Source: Alphaproteobacteria bacterium (GTDB lineage Bacteria > Pseudomonadota > Alphaproteobacteria > Bin65). Taken from it: a stretch of DNA of 64,000 nt. This document shows, piece by piece, positions 26,746-36,211 of this stretch (its first letter is position 1; the number at the start of each line of letters is the position of its first letter). A program made the translations under genes and the position numbers. The DNA lies in contig JAJFFJ010000071.1 in the NCBI GenBank assembly GCA_021776685.1, positions 1 to 64,000 on the forward strand, given 5' to 3'. A model generated the notes under the pieces. It was not told where the DNA came from, did no database searches, and saw nothing but the letters and a program-made list of their open reading frames with translations.

Positions 26746-27516
26746 ATGACCGTCCATATTGGCAACGACGGCCCGGTCCGGATTGTCGAGATCGACCGGC
26801 CGGAGGTGCGGAACGCCGTCAACCCGGAAACCGCTGCTCGTTTGCGGACAGCTTTCCTGGAATTTGATCAGGACGAAGACTCCCGGGTGGCAGTGCTGAC
26901 CGGACGTGGCGGTCATTTCTGCGCCGGATACGACCTGAAATCCCTGTCAGACCAAGGCCTTGACGAAATCTACGAGCCGGAGGGCGATGGTCCCATGGGC
27001 CCAACGCGCTTCAACCTGAGCAAGCCGGTGATTGCCGCGGTTGAAGGATATGCCGTCGCCGGCGGCATCGAACTGGCCGCCTGGTGCGATATGCGCGTCG
27101 CGTCCGAGACCGCCATATTTGGCGTGTTCTGCCGCCGATGGGGCGTCCCGCTGATTGACGGTGGCACGATCAGGCTGCCGCGGATGGTTGGCATGAGCCG
27201 CGCAATGGACATGATCCTGACAGGCCGGCCAGTGGCCGCAGAAGAAGCGCATGGCTGGGGCCTTGCCAACCGCCTGGTCCCGGCAGGAGAAGCACTGGCC
27301 GCATCTGTCGAACTGGCCAATGATATGGCGCTGTTCCCCCAACTTTGCATGAATACAGACCGTGCGTCGGCCTATCATCAGTGGGATCAGCCCCTCGAAG
27401 ACGCGCTCAAATTTGAAGGGGTGGAAGGCCTGAAGCCGCTGCAGGAGGAAGCCGTCTCCGGCGCAACGCGGTTCGCTGAGGGCAAGGGACGCGCCGGCGC
27501 GTTCGACGATATCTGA
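26746..27516 (+). CDS. Crotonase/enoyl-CoA hydratase family protein
   Basis: 256 aa. GGHFCAGYDLKSL and EGYAVAGGIELAAWCDMRVA form the oxyanion hole, with the first Glu (IELAAWCD) present. The second catalytic Glu is missing: the aligned segment is FCRRWGVPLIDGGTIRLPR. This CRRWGVPLIDGG subtype is common among alphaproteobacterial crotonases of unassigned activity. ATG 26746 follows GAGG. It stands alone after a terminator. Confidence 0.88.
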   Translation: MTVHIGNDGPVRIVEIDRPEVRNAVNPETAARLRTAFLEFDQDEDSRVAVLTGRGGHFCAGYDLKSLSDQGLDEIYEPEGDGPMGPTRFNLSKPVIAAVEGYAVAGGIELAAWCDMRVASETAIFGVFCRRWGVPLIDGGTIRLPRMVGMSRAMDMILTGRPVAAEEAHGWGLANRLVPAGEALAASVELANDMALFPQLCMNTDRASAYHQWDQPLEDALKFEGVEGLKPLQEEAVSGATRFAEGKGRAGAFDDI

Positions 27517-27578
27517 TCCCCACCTAACCCCACCGGCCAACAGAGCCTCACCCGCAGCCCAAAGCATCGGACCAGCAC

Positions 27579-28298
27579 ATGGCGCGCAGCTACATTTATC
27601 AACACAACCGTCAGCTCGGGTACCCTGAATCCCCACCCGATTTTCCGCCGGCAACGCCGCGGGATGCCGCAACGCTGATCCTGACACGGCTTCGGCGGAA
27701 CCGGATCGAGGTGCTGATGGGCCGTCGGTCGCGAAAAGCCAAATTTGTGCCGGACGTGTTCGTTTTTCCAGGCGGCCGGTTGGATCCAGCCGACTGGCAG
27801 GCCCAGCCTGCAGAGAGCATGCAAATGCCCCCCGAGGCACTTGCGGTACGCGGCAGCATGCGCAAGGCCCAGGCCCTGGGGAACGCCGCTGTTCGGGAAA
27901 CCTATGAGGAAACCGGACTGCTGCTCGCCCGGCCCGGAGACGTGGGAAATACCAGAGATGAAACCTGGCAGGACCTCAGGCGACAACAGCTTGCACCGGA
28001 TCTCTCACATCTCAGCTATATGGGACGGGCGATCACCTCGCCTTACAGCCCGATCCGATTTCACGCGCGGTTCTTTTTGGCAGACGGCGATCAGACATCA
28101 GGCAAGCTGGGCGGCAGTGGCGAGCTCTCGGACCTGCACTGGACATCGATTGAGCAAGCGATCAATGAACTGCCGATCATCGACGTCACCGAATTTATGC
28201 TCAAGGAAGTGCAAAAGGTGACTGCGGACCCAAAGGCGCTGAAGAGCCGCCCGCTATACTACTACCGTCGCCTCGTCGCCTACGTCCGCTACGACTGA
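27579..28298 (+). CDS. Nudix hydrolase (NUDT19-like, interrupted Nudix box)
   Basis: 239 aa. The Nudix box is split by an insert: FVFPGGRLDPADW, then about 35 residues, then ALGNAAVRETYEETGLLL, so the G...E and REx2EE halves are far apart. This is the pattern of NUDT7/NUDT19-type CoA or acyl-CoA diphosphatases. Arg-rich strands (TRLRRNRIEVLMGRRS) precede it. CoA-thioester clean-up would fit the catabolic neighbourhood, but this is inference. Confidence 0.85.
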   Translation: MARSYIYQHNRQLGYPESPPDFPPATPRDAATLILTRLRRNRIEVLMGRRSRKAKFVPDVFVFPGGRLDPADWQAQPAESMQMPPEALAVRGSMRKAQALGNAAVRETYEETGLLLARPGDVGNTRDETWQDLRRQQLAPDLSHLSYMGRAITSPYSPIRFHARFFLADGDQTSGKLGGSGELSDLHWTSIEQAINELPIIDVTEFMLKEVQKVTADPKALKSRPLYYYRRLVAYVRYD

Positions 28299-28340
28299 CG
28301 CCCCAGGGGTTCCCTTTCCATCTTGATTTGCGTGTGATTT

Positions 28341-28362
28341 TATGTAACTATATGGTTACATA
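28341..28362. promoter_or_regulatory. ArsR-type operator abutting the ArsR-AHSA1 gene
   Basis: A perfect 8-bp inverted repeat, TATGTAAC (28341-28348) and GTTACATA (28355-28362) with a 6-base centre, ends 2 bases before the ATG at 28365. It is the classical dyad of ArsR/SmtB-family regulators and should give tight autorepression. The transcript must start within or beside it, so the leader is very short or absent. Confidence 0.8.
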
Positions 28363-28364
28363 TT

Positions 28365-29183
28365 ATGAACACCAAGACCGATGAAACAGATCAGGCATGG
28401 CGCGCGCTGGGCGACCCGACCCGAAGGGCCATTCTCGATCTGTTGGCCGAAGGGCCTGCCACAACGGGTGACATTGAATCACGGTTTCCCATCTCCCGCA
28501 TCGCCGTGATGAAACATCTGCGCCTGTTGGCGGACGCCGGCCTGGTCACCGCGCGCAAAGCGGGACGCCAACGCTGGCACTATCTGAACGGACACGCGCT
28601 TGACAATCTTGCTGCGCGCTGGCTGACCCCGCTAAGCCGACGATGGGCCTCACGTCTCAGCCGCCTCCAAAAACTCTCTGAAGGATTGTCTGAACCCATG
28701 TCAGCAAAACCGGACATCGACATCGCCCAGGATGTTTCCATTGCCGCGCCACCGGCGAAGGTTTTCAAAGCTCTAACCGACGATATCGGCGCCTGGTGGG
28801 GAGCGCCCTACCTGTCCCGCGACGCCGTCGACATGTCACTGGACGGGGTGCTTGGCGGCCCCTTCCAGGAAATCTGGACAAATGGTGGCGGGCGCCTCTT
28901 AGGGAGCGTGACTGCCATTGATAGTCCTGGACTGATCGAAATCAGCGGCCCGTTTCATTTCGGATTAGTTCACGGCATTGCCGAGTTTCGACTGAATGCC
29001 GTCGGTAAAGGAACGCTTCTCAACTTCACCCATCGGGCCATTGGTGTTGTCGAAGAAAAGTTCGCGGAAGCAGCGAAGGGCGGCTGGGGGGACCTTTTGG
29101 GAGAGCGGCTCCGTCGATACGCCGAAACTGGCGTGGGTCAGGGCATCTCGGCCAATATCCAGGGAGAAGGAAACAAGCCATGA
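28365..29183 (+). CDS. ArsR-family regulator fused to AHSA1/SRPBCC domain
   Basis: 272 aa. Residues 1-105 are an ArsR winged helix (ALGDPTRRAILDLLAEGPATTGDIESRFPISRIAVMKHLRLLADAGLVTARKAGRQRWHYL). Residues 118-265 are an AHSA1-type SRPBCC ligand-binding domain (DVSIAAPPAKVFKALTDDIGAWWGAPYL). No metal-binding Cys cluster is seen, so the SRPBCC part probably senses a small hydrophobic ligand. Usually ArsR and AHSA1 proteins are separate adjacent genes; here they are one chain. Coupled by an ATGA overlap to the next gene. Confidence 0.9.
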   Translation: MNTKTDETDQAWRALGDPTRRAILDLLAEGPATTGDIESRFPISRIAVMKHLRLLADAGLVTARKAGRQRWHYLNGHALDNLAARWLTPLSRRWASRLSRLQKLSEGLSEPMSAKPDIDIAQDVSIAAPPAKVFKALTDDIGAWWGAPYLSRDAVDMSLDGVLGGPFQEIWTNGGGRLLGSVTAIDSPGLIEISGPFHFGLVHGIAEFRLNAVGKGTLLNFTHRAIGVVEEKFAEAAKGGWGDLLGERLRRYAETGVGQGISANIQGEGNKP

Positions 29184-29578
29184 AGGTTGCAGAGAATACC
29201 TATTACGTCATGACCGTCACCAAGGGCGTATTGGATTTCGGCTGGCTAGCGACCACTGAATCGATCGATATGGACGCGTTCAAGGAGGCGTTGCAGGTCT
29301 ATTCGGATAAAGCCGTAGAAAACGGCATCCGGGCCTGTCGGGTGGACCTGCGAAATTTCAGAGGTCAGCCAAGCGCAGAGATTGAACCCTGGCGGCGGCG
29401 GGAAATCATCCCGAAATACAATCAAGCTGGTGTCACCAGATTTGCCTACCTGATGCTCCCGGACGCCGAGCTTCCCCCCATGTCCACGGGCGGAGACGAC
29501 AACGCCGCTGGCGAGCAATTTGACACCCGTTTTTTCAGTTCAGAGCAAGATTGTATGGCATGGCTGGCTGGGGCCTGA
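29180..29578 (+). CDS. STAS/SpoIIAA-like protein (hypothetical)
   Basis: 132 aa. The sequence has a beta-alpha pattern with RACRVDLRNFRG and ends RFFSSEQDCMAWLAG, which matches the end of SpoIIAA-like STAS proteins. I assign only the fold. It is the second gene of the ArsR-AHSA1 operon (ATGA overlap), so it is probably regulated by that protein. Confidence 0.65.
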   Translation: MKVAENTYYVMTVTKGVLDFGWLATTESIDMDAFKEALQVYSDKAVENGIRACRVDLRNFRGQPSAEIEPWRRREIIPKYNQAGVTRFAYLMLPDAELPPMSTGGDDNAAGEQFDTRFFSSEQDCMAWLAGA

Positions 29579-29585
29579 AAACGAC

Positions 29586-30137
29586 TCAGTCCGGGCGAAC
29601 CAACAAGGTAAGGGTATCGGAATAGGTGCCAGCGGGTGCCGCTGCCAGCCACTGGCTGCGGACGCGGATGCGGATGCGGGTGTTAGTAGCGCCATTGCAG
29701 GTGATTGCTGTCGCGTCGGTGAAAAACTGCACCGATTCCTGGCTATGGCGCAGCCGCCTCTGAAAATTGTTCGAATCGCGCCAATGCACCAGGTAGCGGA
29801 GGAAGGTGCCGCTGCCATTTGACAGTCGGTGCCACTGGCCAGCACCATTGGCGCTGGTCGCTGTCACCCGATATTGGGTTGTCGAGCTAAATGTGCAGGC
29901 GAACTCGAACGACGTCATGTTGCCGGCGCCGGTCCACGTCCCCATGTTGACGTCATTCAACCCGGTCAGCATCACAATCTCATTGACCTGCAGGTCAAGA
30001 TTGATCGACCCGGTGGACGTCGCGCCAAACGCGCCATCTGCGGCGCGCACCGGTGACCCCGCCAGCGCGAGTGCCGTCAAGAAAATGCCGACAGCGCCAA
30101 TCAGGTGCGCCCGGCCACGTGTGAGACATCCATTCAT
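29586..30137 (-). CDS. Secreted spore-coat-U/pilin-like protein
   Basis: 183 aa. A signal peptide (AHLIGAVGIFLTALALAGSPVRA) precedes ADGAFGATSTGSINLDLQVN. The mature part is beta-rich with C-x-x-T-x-S...C and ends PAGTYSDTLTLLVRPD, the typical C-terminal strand of spore coat protein U-type (Csu) subunits. No chaperone or usher gene is adjacent, so it may be a stand-alone secreted protein. It is convergent with the STAS-like gene, 7 bases apart. Confidence 0.7.
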   Translation of the reverse strand: MNGCLTRGRAHLIGAVGIFLTALALAGSPVRAADGAFGATSTGSINLDLQVNEIVMLTGLNDVNMGTWTGAGNMTSFEFACTFSSTTQYRVTATSANGAGQWHRLSNGSGTFLRYLVHWRDSNNFQRRLRHSQESVQFFTDATAITCNGATNTRIRIRVRSQWLAAAPAGTYSDTLTLLVRPD

Positions 30138-30298
30138 GGGAACAAGGTTAACAGGCAGCGGTTCAAACAGTCTTAACCGGTAGCGTTAGCAAACCAGGTT
30201 AAGAATGCATGAACGCCCAACGACGCCGCACCCGGCTCAATCCGTGACAAATCCAGGGCTAAACCGGCTGCCATTTCACCAAGAACAAGGGTTAACGT

Positions 30299-31204
30299 TC
30301 AGGCCAGACTGTATGCCGCGCGCACAGCTGGCTCGCCATCGACTGCCGCTTCGCCACGCTCAATCAGCCAGATCAGAGTCGAGAAGACGGATCTGGCAGC
30401 AGCTGGATACATGGCCTGAGGCACATCACCTGCATACATGCGCGGCACCATTTCGACGACTTTGGTAAGGCCGTCGCGCAGGCAGGACAGCACCTGCTGG
30501 GCGCGCTCCTCCCGGTGCGCCTTGAGCGCCGTCACATATGTATGGGGGTCTTCAATTGCGGCGCCGTGGGTGGGCCAGTAGACCCTGTCATCCCGTTCCA
30601 GCAGCAAATCGAGACTGTCTACATATTCCTGCATGTCACCGTCTGGCGGCGAGACGATGGTGGTCGACCACCCCATTACATGATCACCGGAGAACAGTGC
30701 GCGCTCTTCGCGGAGCGCGAAGCAGATGTGGTTGGACGTATGCCCCGGCGTATACACGCACTCGACCGACCAGCCGTCACCTTCGATGACATCGCCATGC
30801 CTGACGTGCTCGTCAGGGGTAAAATCCATGTCGCCGCCCTCCTCGACCACAACGCCCTGCTCATACTTGCCGGCGCCGTGTGGTCCATAGGCATAGGTCG
30901 GCGCGCCATGCTTTTCTTTCATCGGCGCGGCCAGGGGCGAGTGATCCAGGTGAGTGTGTGTAATCAACAGGTGGGTGATTGTTTCACCCGCCACCGCCGC
31001 CTCCAGCGCTTTCAGATGTGCGTCGTCCATTGGTCCCGGATCAACCACCGCCACATTGCCCTTCCCGATGATGTAGGTGCCGGTGCCCCAGGCGGTGAAG
31101 GACGACGGGTTGTCGGCGATGACACGTCGAATGAGGGGCGAGACCTGGTCGACGCGGCCATAGTCCACATCAAGTTCACGCACAAAGGGGATGTCTGCAG
31201 GCAT
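30299..31204 (-). CDS. MBL-fold metallo-hydrolase (LACTB2/glyoxalase II-like)
   Basis: 301 aa. The zinc motif is H-x-H-x-D-H in LLITHTHLDHSPLA; further ligands are in YTPGHTSNHICFAL, LFSGDHVMGWSTT and YWPTHGAAI. A winged-helix-like C-terminal part follows, as in LACTB2-type proteins. It probably hydrolyses a thioester or phosphodiester; the substrate is unknown. Single gene between the coat-like gene and metH. Confidence 0.9.
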   Translation of the reverse strand: MPADIPFVRELDVDYGRVDQVSPLIRRVIADNPSSFTAWGTGTYIIGKGNVAVVDPGPMDDAHLKALEAAVAGETITHLLITHTHLDHSPLAAPMKEKHGAPTYAYGPHGAGKYEQGVVVEEGGDMDFTPDEHVRHGDVIEGDGWSVECVYTPGHTSNHICFALREERALFSGDHVMGWSTTIVSPPDGDMQEYVDSLDLLLERDDRVYWPTHGAAIEDPHTYVTALKAHREERAQQVLSCLRDGLTKVVEMVPRMYAGDVPQAMYPAAARSVFSTLIWLIERGEAAVDGEPAVRAAYSLA

Positions 31205-31285
31205 AGGTGGCTCGGCTGAATAATTGGATTACAGGGTGGCCCAGACTATCGCCTTCCGGCGCGTCCGTCATCCCTGCGCAGCCGG

Positions 31286-33946
31286 TTACGCGGCCTCCGC
31301 CGCCTGCCCTGGCGCGTAATTCAGGTTGGGCGCCAGCCAGCGTTCGGCGTCCTGCAGCGACCAGCCCTTGCGCACGGCATAGTCCGCCACCTGATCCTGC
31401 TCGATGCGTCCAACGCCGAAATAGCGTGCGTCGGGGTGGGCAATATACCAACCGCTGACACTCGACGCCGGGGTCATGGCGAAGCTTTCGGTCAGCGACA
31501 CGCCCACATTGGCTTCCGCGTCGAGCAGGCGGAACAGGCTCCCTTTCTCCGTATGATCGGGACAAGCGGGATATCCTGGCGCCGGCCGAATGCCGCGGTA
31601 GGCCTCGGCGACCAGCTCGGTATTTGAACTCGCCTCATCAGGGGCATAGCCCCACAGGTCCTGTCGCACCCGCTCATGCATCCTCTCAGCAAACGCCTCC
31701 GCCAACCGGTCGCCCAGGGCCTTGATCATGATTGCTGTATAGTCGTCACCGGCTTCTTCAAACTCCCGGGAGGCCACCTCAATGCCTCCGCCGGCGGTCA
31801 CGGCAAATCCGCCCATCCAGTCGGCAATACCGGTCTCCACCGGCGCTACAAAATCCGCCAGGCTGAAATTCGGCCGCGCCGACCCGGCGCCACGGGACAT
31901 TTGCTGACGGAGCATGGGCAGACGCACATAGGCCTGATTGACCGGAACGCCCCGGATCAGCACATCGTCGCCGTCAGCGGCAGCGGGCCAAAGGCCCACC
32001 ACGCCAGATGCGACGGTCCATTTTTCCTGGATCATCCGGTCCAATGTCGCCTTGGCGTCGTCGAACAGCGCGCGCGCCGCCTCGCCCACCACCGAATCAT
32101 CTAGAATCCTGGGATAGGCGCCAGCCAGTTCCCAGGTGCGGAAGAAAGGCGTCCAGTCGATGTAGCGGACCAGTTCTGCCAGATTGTAATCTTCAAACAC
32201 CGTCAGGCCGGGACTATTTGGCTGCGGCGCGCGGTACGTTTCCCAATCTATCGGCACCCGGTTGGCCCGGGCATCTGCAAGGCTCATCCGTGCTGCCGCG
32301 CCACGTCCGGAGGCGTGACGGGTGCGCATGACGTCATATTCTGTACGTATGCCATCGGCATAGGCAGCGTTGTCAGGCCCCAGCAGTGTGCCCACTACAC
32401 CAACAGCCCGCGACGCATCCGACACATGGACGACCGCGCGACCGTATGCCGGCGCAATTTTCAGCGCTGTATGCATCTTGCTGGTGGTGGCGCCGCCAAT
32501 CAGCAGGGGCAGGTCCAGGCCGTCTTCCTCCATGCGCGCGGCCACGCGGCACATCTCATCCAGGCTGGGGGTGATCAGACCCGAAAGACCGATGATGTCC
32601 GCCTGCTCCCGTTTGGCAGTATCAAGAATTTGTTCCAGCGGCGCCATAACCCCAAGATCAATCACGTCATAGCCATTACACCGCAACACCACGCCGACAA
32701 TGTTCTTGCCGATGTCGTGAACATCGCCCTTCACAGTTGCCATCACGATTTTGCCGGCGCTTTTGCGATCACTGTGTTTCATGTCTTCTTCGATGAAGGG
32801 CGTCAGCCAGGCGACAGCCTTCTTCATGACCCGTGCGCTTTTCACGACCTGGGGCAGAAACATTTTTCCTGCCCCAAACAGGTCGCCCACCACCTTCATC
32901 CCGTCCATCAGCGGCCCTTCGATCACATCCAGCGGGCGGCCGGCAGCGAGCCGCGCCTCCTCGGCGTCCTCCGCGGCAAAGTCGGATATGCCATTGACCA
33001 GGGCGTGGACCAGCCGCTCGGTCACCGGCTTTTCCCGCCAGGAAAGGTCGGCGGTTTTCTCCCGAACTTCGCCCTGAAATGCGCTGGCCAGCGCTACCAT
33101 ATTGTCGGTGGCGTCCGGCGTCCGGTTAAGCAGTACGTCCTCGCAGGCCGTACGCAATTCATCCGGAATGTCATCGTAAACCGGCAGGGCGCCGGCGTTG
33201 ACGATGGCCATGTCCAGACCAGCCTGGATCGCGTGATACAGAAAAACTGCATGCATAGCCTGGCGCACGGGTTCGTTGCCGCGGAAGGAGAAAGAAACGT
33301 TGGAGATACCTCCTGACACCCGCGCATGCGGGAGTTCCGCTTTGATTCGCCGGGTCGCGTCGAAAAATGCCTGCGCATAGTCATTGTGTTCCTCGATGCC
33401 CGTCGCGACCGCGAAAACATTGGGATCGAAGATGATGTCATCCGGCAGAAAACCGGCGTGATCGACCAGCAGTCGATAAGCGCGGGTGCAGATTTCTACC
33501 TTCCGGTCCGCCGTGTCTGCCTGGCCCGTCTCGTCAAACGCCATCACCACCACAGCGGCGCCATATCGGCGGACACGGTGGGCCTGCTCCAGAAATGGCG
33601 CCTCGCCTTCCTTGAGGCTGATGGAATTGACGATGGGTTTGCCTTGCACGCATTTCAGACCGGCCTCGATGACCTCCCACTTGGAGCTGTCGATCATCAC
33701 AGGGACCCGGCAGATGTCAGGCTCGGCGGCAATCAGATTGAGAAATCTGGCCATGGCCTCTACCGAGTCGAGCAGGCCCTCGTCCATATTGACGTCCAGG
33801 ATCTGGGCGCCACTCTCTACCTGCTGGCGGGCGACCTGAACCGCAGCATCATAGTCATCCGCCTCGATCAACTTTCGGAAGCGTGCTGAGCCGGTCACGT
33901 TGGTGCGTTCGCCAACGATGACAAAGGAGCGGGAAGCGTCGGTCAT
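31286..33946 (-). CDS. metH: Methionine synthase, C-terminal part (folate, B12 and SAM-activation domains)
   Basis: 886 aa from ATG 33946. Pterin-binding domain ([26 protein letters not shown]), B12 cap helices, B12-binding Rossmann domain with the D-x-H-x-x-G motif in [13 protein letters not shown] near residue 410, and the activation domain from about 535 to the end ([30 protein letters not shown]). It transfers the methyl of methyl-tetrahydrofolate to homocysteine through cobalamin. The homocysteine domain is the separate gene upstream, which overlaps by 4 bases (ATGA); together they make a full MetH. Confidence 0.95.
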   Translation of the reverse strand: MTDASRSFVIVGERTNVTGSARFRKLIEADDYDAAVQVARQQVESGAQILDVNMDEGLLDSVEAMARFLNLIAAEPDICRVPVMIDSSKWEVIEAGLKCVQGKPIVNSISLKEGEAPFLEQAHRVRRYGAAVVVMAFDETGQADTADRKVEICTRAYRLLVDHAGFLPDDIIFDPNVFAVATGIEEHNDYAQAFFDATRRIKAELPHARVSGGISNVSFSFRGNEPVRQAMHAVFLYHAIQAGLDMAIVNAGALPVYDDIPDELRTACEDVLLNRTPDATDNMVALASAFQGEVREKTADLSWREKPVTERLVHALVNGISDFAAEDAEEARLAAGRPLDVIEGPLMDGMKVVGDLFGAGKMFLPQVVKSARVMKKAVAWLTPFIEEDMKHSDRKSAGKIVMATVKGDVHDIGKNIVGVVLRCNGYDVIDLGVMAPLEQILDTAKREQADIIGLSGLITPSLDEMCRVAARMEEDGLDLPLLIGGATTSKMHTALKIAPAYGRAVVHVSDASRAVGVVGTLLGPDNAAYADGIRTEYDVMRTRHASGRGAAARMSLADARANRVPIDWETYRAPQPNSPGLTVFEDYNLAELVRYIDWTPFFRTWELAGAYPRILDDSVVGEAARALFDDAKATLDRMIQEKWTVASGVVGLWPAAADGDDVLIRGVPVNQAYVRLPMLRQQMSRGAGSARPNFSLADFVAPVETGIADWMGGFAVTAGGGIEVASREFEEAGDDYTAIMIKALGDRLAEAFAERMHERVRQDLWGYAPDEASSNTELVAEAYRGIRPAPGYPACPDHTEKGSLFRLLDAEANVGVSLTESFAMTPASSVSGWYIAHPDARYFGVGRIEQDQVADYAVRKGWSLQDAERWLAPNLNYAPGQAAEAA

Positions 33947-35010
33947 GCGGCGATCTCGAACGGCTCCAGGCCCGACAGCCGAAGGCCCGGTGAGGCGCGA
34001 AATGCCGGCCGGGGTGCTTTGCCGGCCACCGCGTCGGCAATCGCACAGATATGCGCGGGCGTGGTGCCGCAACAACCGCCAACGATATTGACCAGGGCCT
34101 TGTCCGCCCACGTGGCGATGGCCGCACCCATGGTGTCGGGCGCCTCGTCGTAACCACCAAATTCATTCGGCAAACCAGCATTGGGGTGGACGCTGACCCG
34201 CGCCTCCGCGACGGCGGAGAGATCGGCGACGAAGCGGTCCAGTTCCGCGGGCCCCAGCGCGCAATTGAGCCCGAGCGCGAAGGGCGACGCGTGCCGGACA
34301 GAGATGGCGAATGCTTCCACTGTCTGTCCGGACAGCGTGCGGCCGGAAAGGTCGGTAATGGTCGCCGAGATCATTACTGGCAGCCGCACGCCAGCGTCCA
34401 GGATGGCTTCTTCCACGGCAAAGATAGCTGCCTTGGCGTTCAGCGTGTCGAAGACCGTTTCGATCAACAGCAGGTCAGAACCGCCTTCGATCAACGCAAT
34501 GGCGGCTTCCCGATAGCAGTTCGATAATTCGTCAAACGTGACGTTGCGCGACCCGGGGTCATTTACATCCGGCGAAATCGACGCCGTTCGGTTGGTCGGG
34601 CCGATGACGCCCGCCACATAGCTGGTTTTGCCTGTTGCCTTGGTATGTGCGGCTACCGCTTCCTGCGCCAACCTTGCCCCGGCCCGATTTAGATCGCCGG
34701 CGGCCTCCTGCAGCCCATAGTCCGATTGGGCGATGTTCGTGGAACTGAAGGTATTGGTCTTGAGGATGTCAGCGCCGGCGCGAAGATAGTCGAGGTGGAT
34801 CTGGCGGACGATGTCTGGCTGGCTCAAATTAAGAGCATCGTTGTTACCGGCCAGATCCGCGCTCGCATCAGCGAACGCAGTGCCGCGGAAGTCTTTTTCA
34901 CGCAAATCGTGGGCCTGCAGCATGGTGCCCATGGCGCCGTCCAGCACCAGCACGCGTGTCTCGGCGTCGGCGGCAAGTGCGGCGGCGCTCGGCCTCTGGG
35001 CTAAGGGCAT
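33943..35010 (-). CDS. metH: Methionine synthase, N-terminal homocysteine-binding subunit
   Basis: 355 aa. Homocysteine S-methyltransferase domain: [45 protein letters not shown] and the zinc-binding [11 protein letters not shown] (with an earlier Cys in LNCALG). The ATG at 35010 has GAGGAG nine bases ahead; a GTG at 35016 would overlap the upstream stop. Split metH genes like this are usual in many alphaproteobacteria. Confidence 0.95.
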   Translation of the reverse strand: MPLAQRPSAAALAADAETRVLVLDGAMGTMLQAHDLREKDFRGTAFADASADLAGNNDALNLSQPDIVRQIHLDYLRAGADILKTNTFSSTNIAQSDYGLQEAAGDLNRAGARLAQEAVAAHTKATGKTSYVAGVIGPTNRTASISPDVNDPGSRNVTFDELSNCYREAAIALIEGGSDLLLIETVFDTLNAKAAIFAVEEAILDAGVRLPVMISATITDLSGRTLSGQTVEAFAISVRHASPFALGLNCALGPAELDRFVADLSAVAEARVSVHPNAGLPNEFGGYDEAPDTMGAAIATWADKALVNIVGGCCGTTPAHICAIADAVAGKAPRPAFRASPGLRLSGLEPFEIAA

Positions 35011-35012
35011 GG

Positions 35013-35981
35013 TCACGCGCTCCTCGCCTTTTTGGGCGCATCGGCCTTGTCATTGGCGGCGCGCTGACCGGTCCACAAGCAAACCGTCAACGGCGACCCA
35101 TCAAGCTGCACCGTTTCGCGTGCTGTGAGTCCCGCGTTGCGGAACCAGCGCCGCATCTGTGTCTCAGAAAAGCCGAGCCAGCGGTGGGCATGCTCTTCTG
35201 CCAATGTGCTCATTGAGTGAGGGGCGAAGTCGACAATCACCAGCCTGCCACCGGGGCGCAGGACCCGCGCTGCCTCGCCGATGGCGCGCTCAGGATTTTC
35301 CGCATAATGCAGCACCATATGCATGGTTGCGGCATCAAACCGGTCCGCCGTAAAGGGCAACTGGTACATGTCCGCCTGGCGCACCTGACAGTTTCGCAGG
35401 TCGGCACGGTCCAGCGCCGCCCGGGCGATGGACAGCATTTCACGGGAAAGATCGACTCCCACCGCGGAGGTTACCGAATTGCCGGTCAGTTCCAGGATAC
35501 TGCCGGTGCCCGTGCCGATATCCAGTAGATCCTCGACGACCGCTGCGCTGAGCACCTGCTGCAGCGCCTCGTCTACGTTGGTGGAATCCACATGAAGGCC
35601 GCGCATTTCCGACCATTGCGACGCATTTGTGCTGAAATACGCCTCCGCCTGTCGCGCCCGTTCCGCGCGGACGTCTTCCAGACGCTGGAGATCCAGGCTA
35701 AGGACCGGATCGCTGTCGGGCACCAGATCAACAAGCGTGCGGGCAAAATCGCCGCCGTTACCACCCTCGGCCAGCCGGTACCACGCCCAGGTTCCTTCCT
35801 GGTGTCGTTCGAGGATCCCAGCCTCAACCAACAAGCGCAGATGGCGCGAGACCCGCGGCTGGCTTTGCCCGAGGATCGTCACCAGGTCGCTGACCGTCAA
35901 CTCCGCGTGGGCGCAGAGGCCCAGAACGCGGAGGCGTGTCGGCTCGGCCGCCGCCTTCAGGGACTGAAGGAGTGTTTCCAT
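35013..35981 (-). CDS. ArsR-family regulator fused to SAM-dependent methyltransferase
   Basis: 322 aa. Residues 1-90 form an ArsR winged helix ([42 protein letters not shown]); residues about 135-260 a class I methyltransferase ([44 protein letters not shown]). This fusion is regularly found ahead of metF/metH in alphaproteobacteria, where it may sense S-adenosylmethionine or homocysteine status. Here metH follows directly and metF is not between them. Upstream motifs at 36045-36066 are candidate operators. Confidence 0.92.
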   Translation of the reverse strand: METLLQSLKAAAEPTRLRVLGLCAHAELTVSDLVTILGQSQPRVSRHLRLLVEAGILERHQEGTWAWYRLAEGGNGGDFARTLVDLVPDSDPVLSLDLQRLEDVRAERARQAEAYFSTNASQWSEMRGLHVDSTNVDEALQQVLSAAVVEDLLDIGTGTGSILELTGNSVTSAVGVDLSREMLSIARAALDRADLRNCQVRQADMYQLPFTADRFDAATMHMVLHYAENPERAIGEAARVLRPGGRLVIVDFAPHSMSTLAEEHAHRWLGFSETQMRRWFRNAGLTARETVQLDGSPLTVCLWTGQRAANDKADAPKKARSA

Positions 35982-36044
35982 ATTTTTTAATCCGGATTGA
36001 AGCAGCCAATTGCGGCTTGCCGAGAATTCGAATGCTCTATAGAA

Positions 36045-36066
36045 TTACGTAACTATATAAATATAT
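36045..36066. promoter_or_regulatory. Candidate operator/promoter of the ArsR-methyltransferase-metH operon
   Basis: The 8-bp palindrome TTACGTAA (36045-36052) is followed by an AT-rich repeat ATATA-AA-TATAT (36055-36066). The decamer GTAACTATAT at 36049-36058 is identical to one inside the ArsR-AHSA1 operator at 28344-28353. The intergenic region 35982-36211 holds no other clear structure; I looked for but did not see a recognisable SAM or SAH riboswitch. Confidence 0.45.
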
Positions 36067-36211
36067 CTTTATGTTTGATCGAATGTCAATTGGGCCGGGC
36101 TCCGGACGAGGTGACCACCCGCGTCTACGCCTCGTGCAAGAGGGCACACCACCGCTCAATTCAGCAGCCGCTGTTGGTACATGACATGCGGAGAAAGAAC
36201 GTGTTCGGCGC

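Noticed and set aside
35982-36211. Possible SAM or SAH riboswitch before the ArsR-methyltransferase-metH operon.
   Set aside because: The leader is AT-rich with short palindromes only; no multi-helix junction or known conserved core could be recognised by eye. An Rfam/Infernal scan would decide.
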